A stretch of 64,000 nt of DNA. Source: Anodontia alba (taxonomy: Eukaryota; Mollusca; Bivalvia; Lucinida; Lucinidae). The position numbers and the translations under genes are program-made. The notes beneath the pieces are model-generated. The model was given only the letters and a program-made list of their open reading frames with translations, was not told the origin of the DNA and ran no database searches. The stretch is from contig OZ024824.1 in NCBI GenBank assembly GCA_964016985.1, positions 125,276,803 to 125,340,802 of the forward strand, read 5' to 3'. Below are positions 63,328 through 64,000 of this stretch, piece by piece; position 1 is the stretch's first letter; every line of letters begins with the position of its first letter.

Positions 63328-64000
63328 AAACAAGTGGGCCATAATGGCCCTATATCACTCACCTGAATCATGTTATACATAGCACTGCTAACAGAGATGC
63401 GGTTCTAAAGGTCATGGTGACCTTGACCTTTGCCCTCAGGGTCATCTTTTGGTCAGAAGAAACATTCCTACGACGTTTGAGGGTCCTAGTCCAAAGCATT
63501 GCAGAGTTAAAAGATTGTTTTGTACTAGAGGTCACTGTGACCTTGACCTTTGCCATAAGGGTCATCTACTGGTCAAGACCAACATCCCATCTAAGTTCAA
63601 GTGTTCTAGACTCAAGCACTGCCAAATTATGAGCTTTTTAGTACTAAAGGTCATGGTGACCTTGACCATGACCTTTGCCCTTGGTGTCATCTACTGGTGA
63701 GGACCAACATCCCTTCTAAGTTTGAGTATCCTATCCTCAAGCATTGCCAAGTTATCCATTATTGAAACGCCATTGGATGCTGATTCCTACTGCACCTATT
63801 TTGGGGGTTGAAGGTTATCACAAGGTATACTAGCTCTACCTTTGAGACCTTTGAATAGCAATATGCATCTCTTTTGAAGAGACTCCCACCCTAATTGTTC
63901 TGGATAACTATTCCATGTGGGTCCCAAACAGGGCTAACATACTCCAAGATCGGTTGCACCAACCCCTTGTATGCCATTTCCTTAACATCTTGAGGGCATG
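63328..64000 (+). mobile_element. GCTCACCTGA-type element, runs off the window
   Basis: Starts CAAGTGGGCCATAATGGCCC then CACTCACCTGAATC. Three ~120-bp units follow (63395-63770), then non-repeated sequence to the edge. Confidence 0.65.
63395..63770. repeat. ~120-bp tandem repeat with AGGTCAnnnTGACCT palindromes
   Basis: Three units of AGGTCATGGTGACCTTGACC, TTTGCC..AGGGTCATC and CCAAAGCATTGC. Palindromes at 63409-63423, 63529-63543 and 63648-63662. Confidence 0.85.

Overview
The window is metazoan nuclear DNA: AT-rich, with short exons in long introns that are packed with small transposable elements. The repeat types suggest a bivalve mollusc: palindromic MITEs, tRNA-derived SINEs, and 'AAGAGGCCCACGGGCC...GCTCACCTGAG' elements with tandem-repeat cores. 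The bivalve call rests on recall of such repeats and was not checked by a search. There is no sign of bacterial operons, rRNA, CRISPR or a complete transposase or reverse transcriptase.

One gene is supported. It lies on the minus strand and its exons are scattered from about 52.2 kb down to 4.5 kb. Seven exons (52044-52248, 49513-49846, 43202-43382, 38912-39016, 34791-34856, 31842-32560, 7725-8041) join in a continuous reading frame at good splice sites. They encode the carboxy-terminal half of a MAP7/ensconsin-family protein: a Lys/Pro/Ser linker, the charged coiled-coil MAP7 domain (the kinesin-1-binding part), a long acidic Ser/Thr-rich linker and a conserved C-terminal motif. An eighth exon (4527-4949) has a long open frame and a canonical acceptor, but its phase does not fit exon 7725-8041. 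The N-terminal microtubule-binding exons must lie beyond the right edge.

Nearly everything else is repeat. I sort it into: (A) TTAA-flanked piggyBac-like MITEs, 17 copies; (B) TACCCTAAGTATTGGGACA-ended MITEs; (C) TA-flanked GGTAAATGTCCTAAAATTT MITEs; (D, D', E, H) elements around a GTGGGTACTCATTAGAA palindrome; (F, F') elements around a CATGCAAATTGTCTCC or CATGTGAATCATCTGCC palindrome; (G) GGGCCCAGTTGTTCAAA elements; tRNA-SINEs, all in the gene's sense direction; and elements with tandem-repeat cores (22.0-23.9, 24.8-26.4, 26.8-28.7, 45.9-48.7, 59.2-60.9, 61.1-63.0, 63.4-63.8 kb). Many are nested with readable target-site duplications.

The most interesting signals are: palindromic cores shared by MITE families whose ends differ; a MITE that places an AATAAA 20 nt after a stop codon; tandem arrays with seven and three copies of a perfect AGGTCAnnnTGACCT palindrome; arrays with more than 20 inverted YY1-like site pairs; a 78-bp perfect palindrome with a 7-bp target duplication; and a duplicated 32-nt mini-exon whose phases match those of the exon it was copied from.
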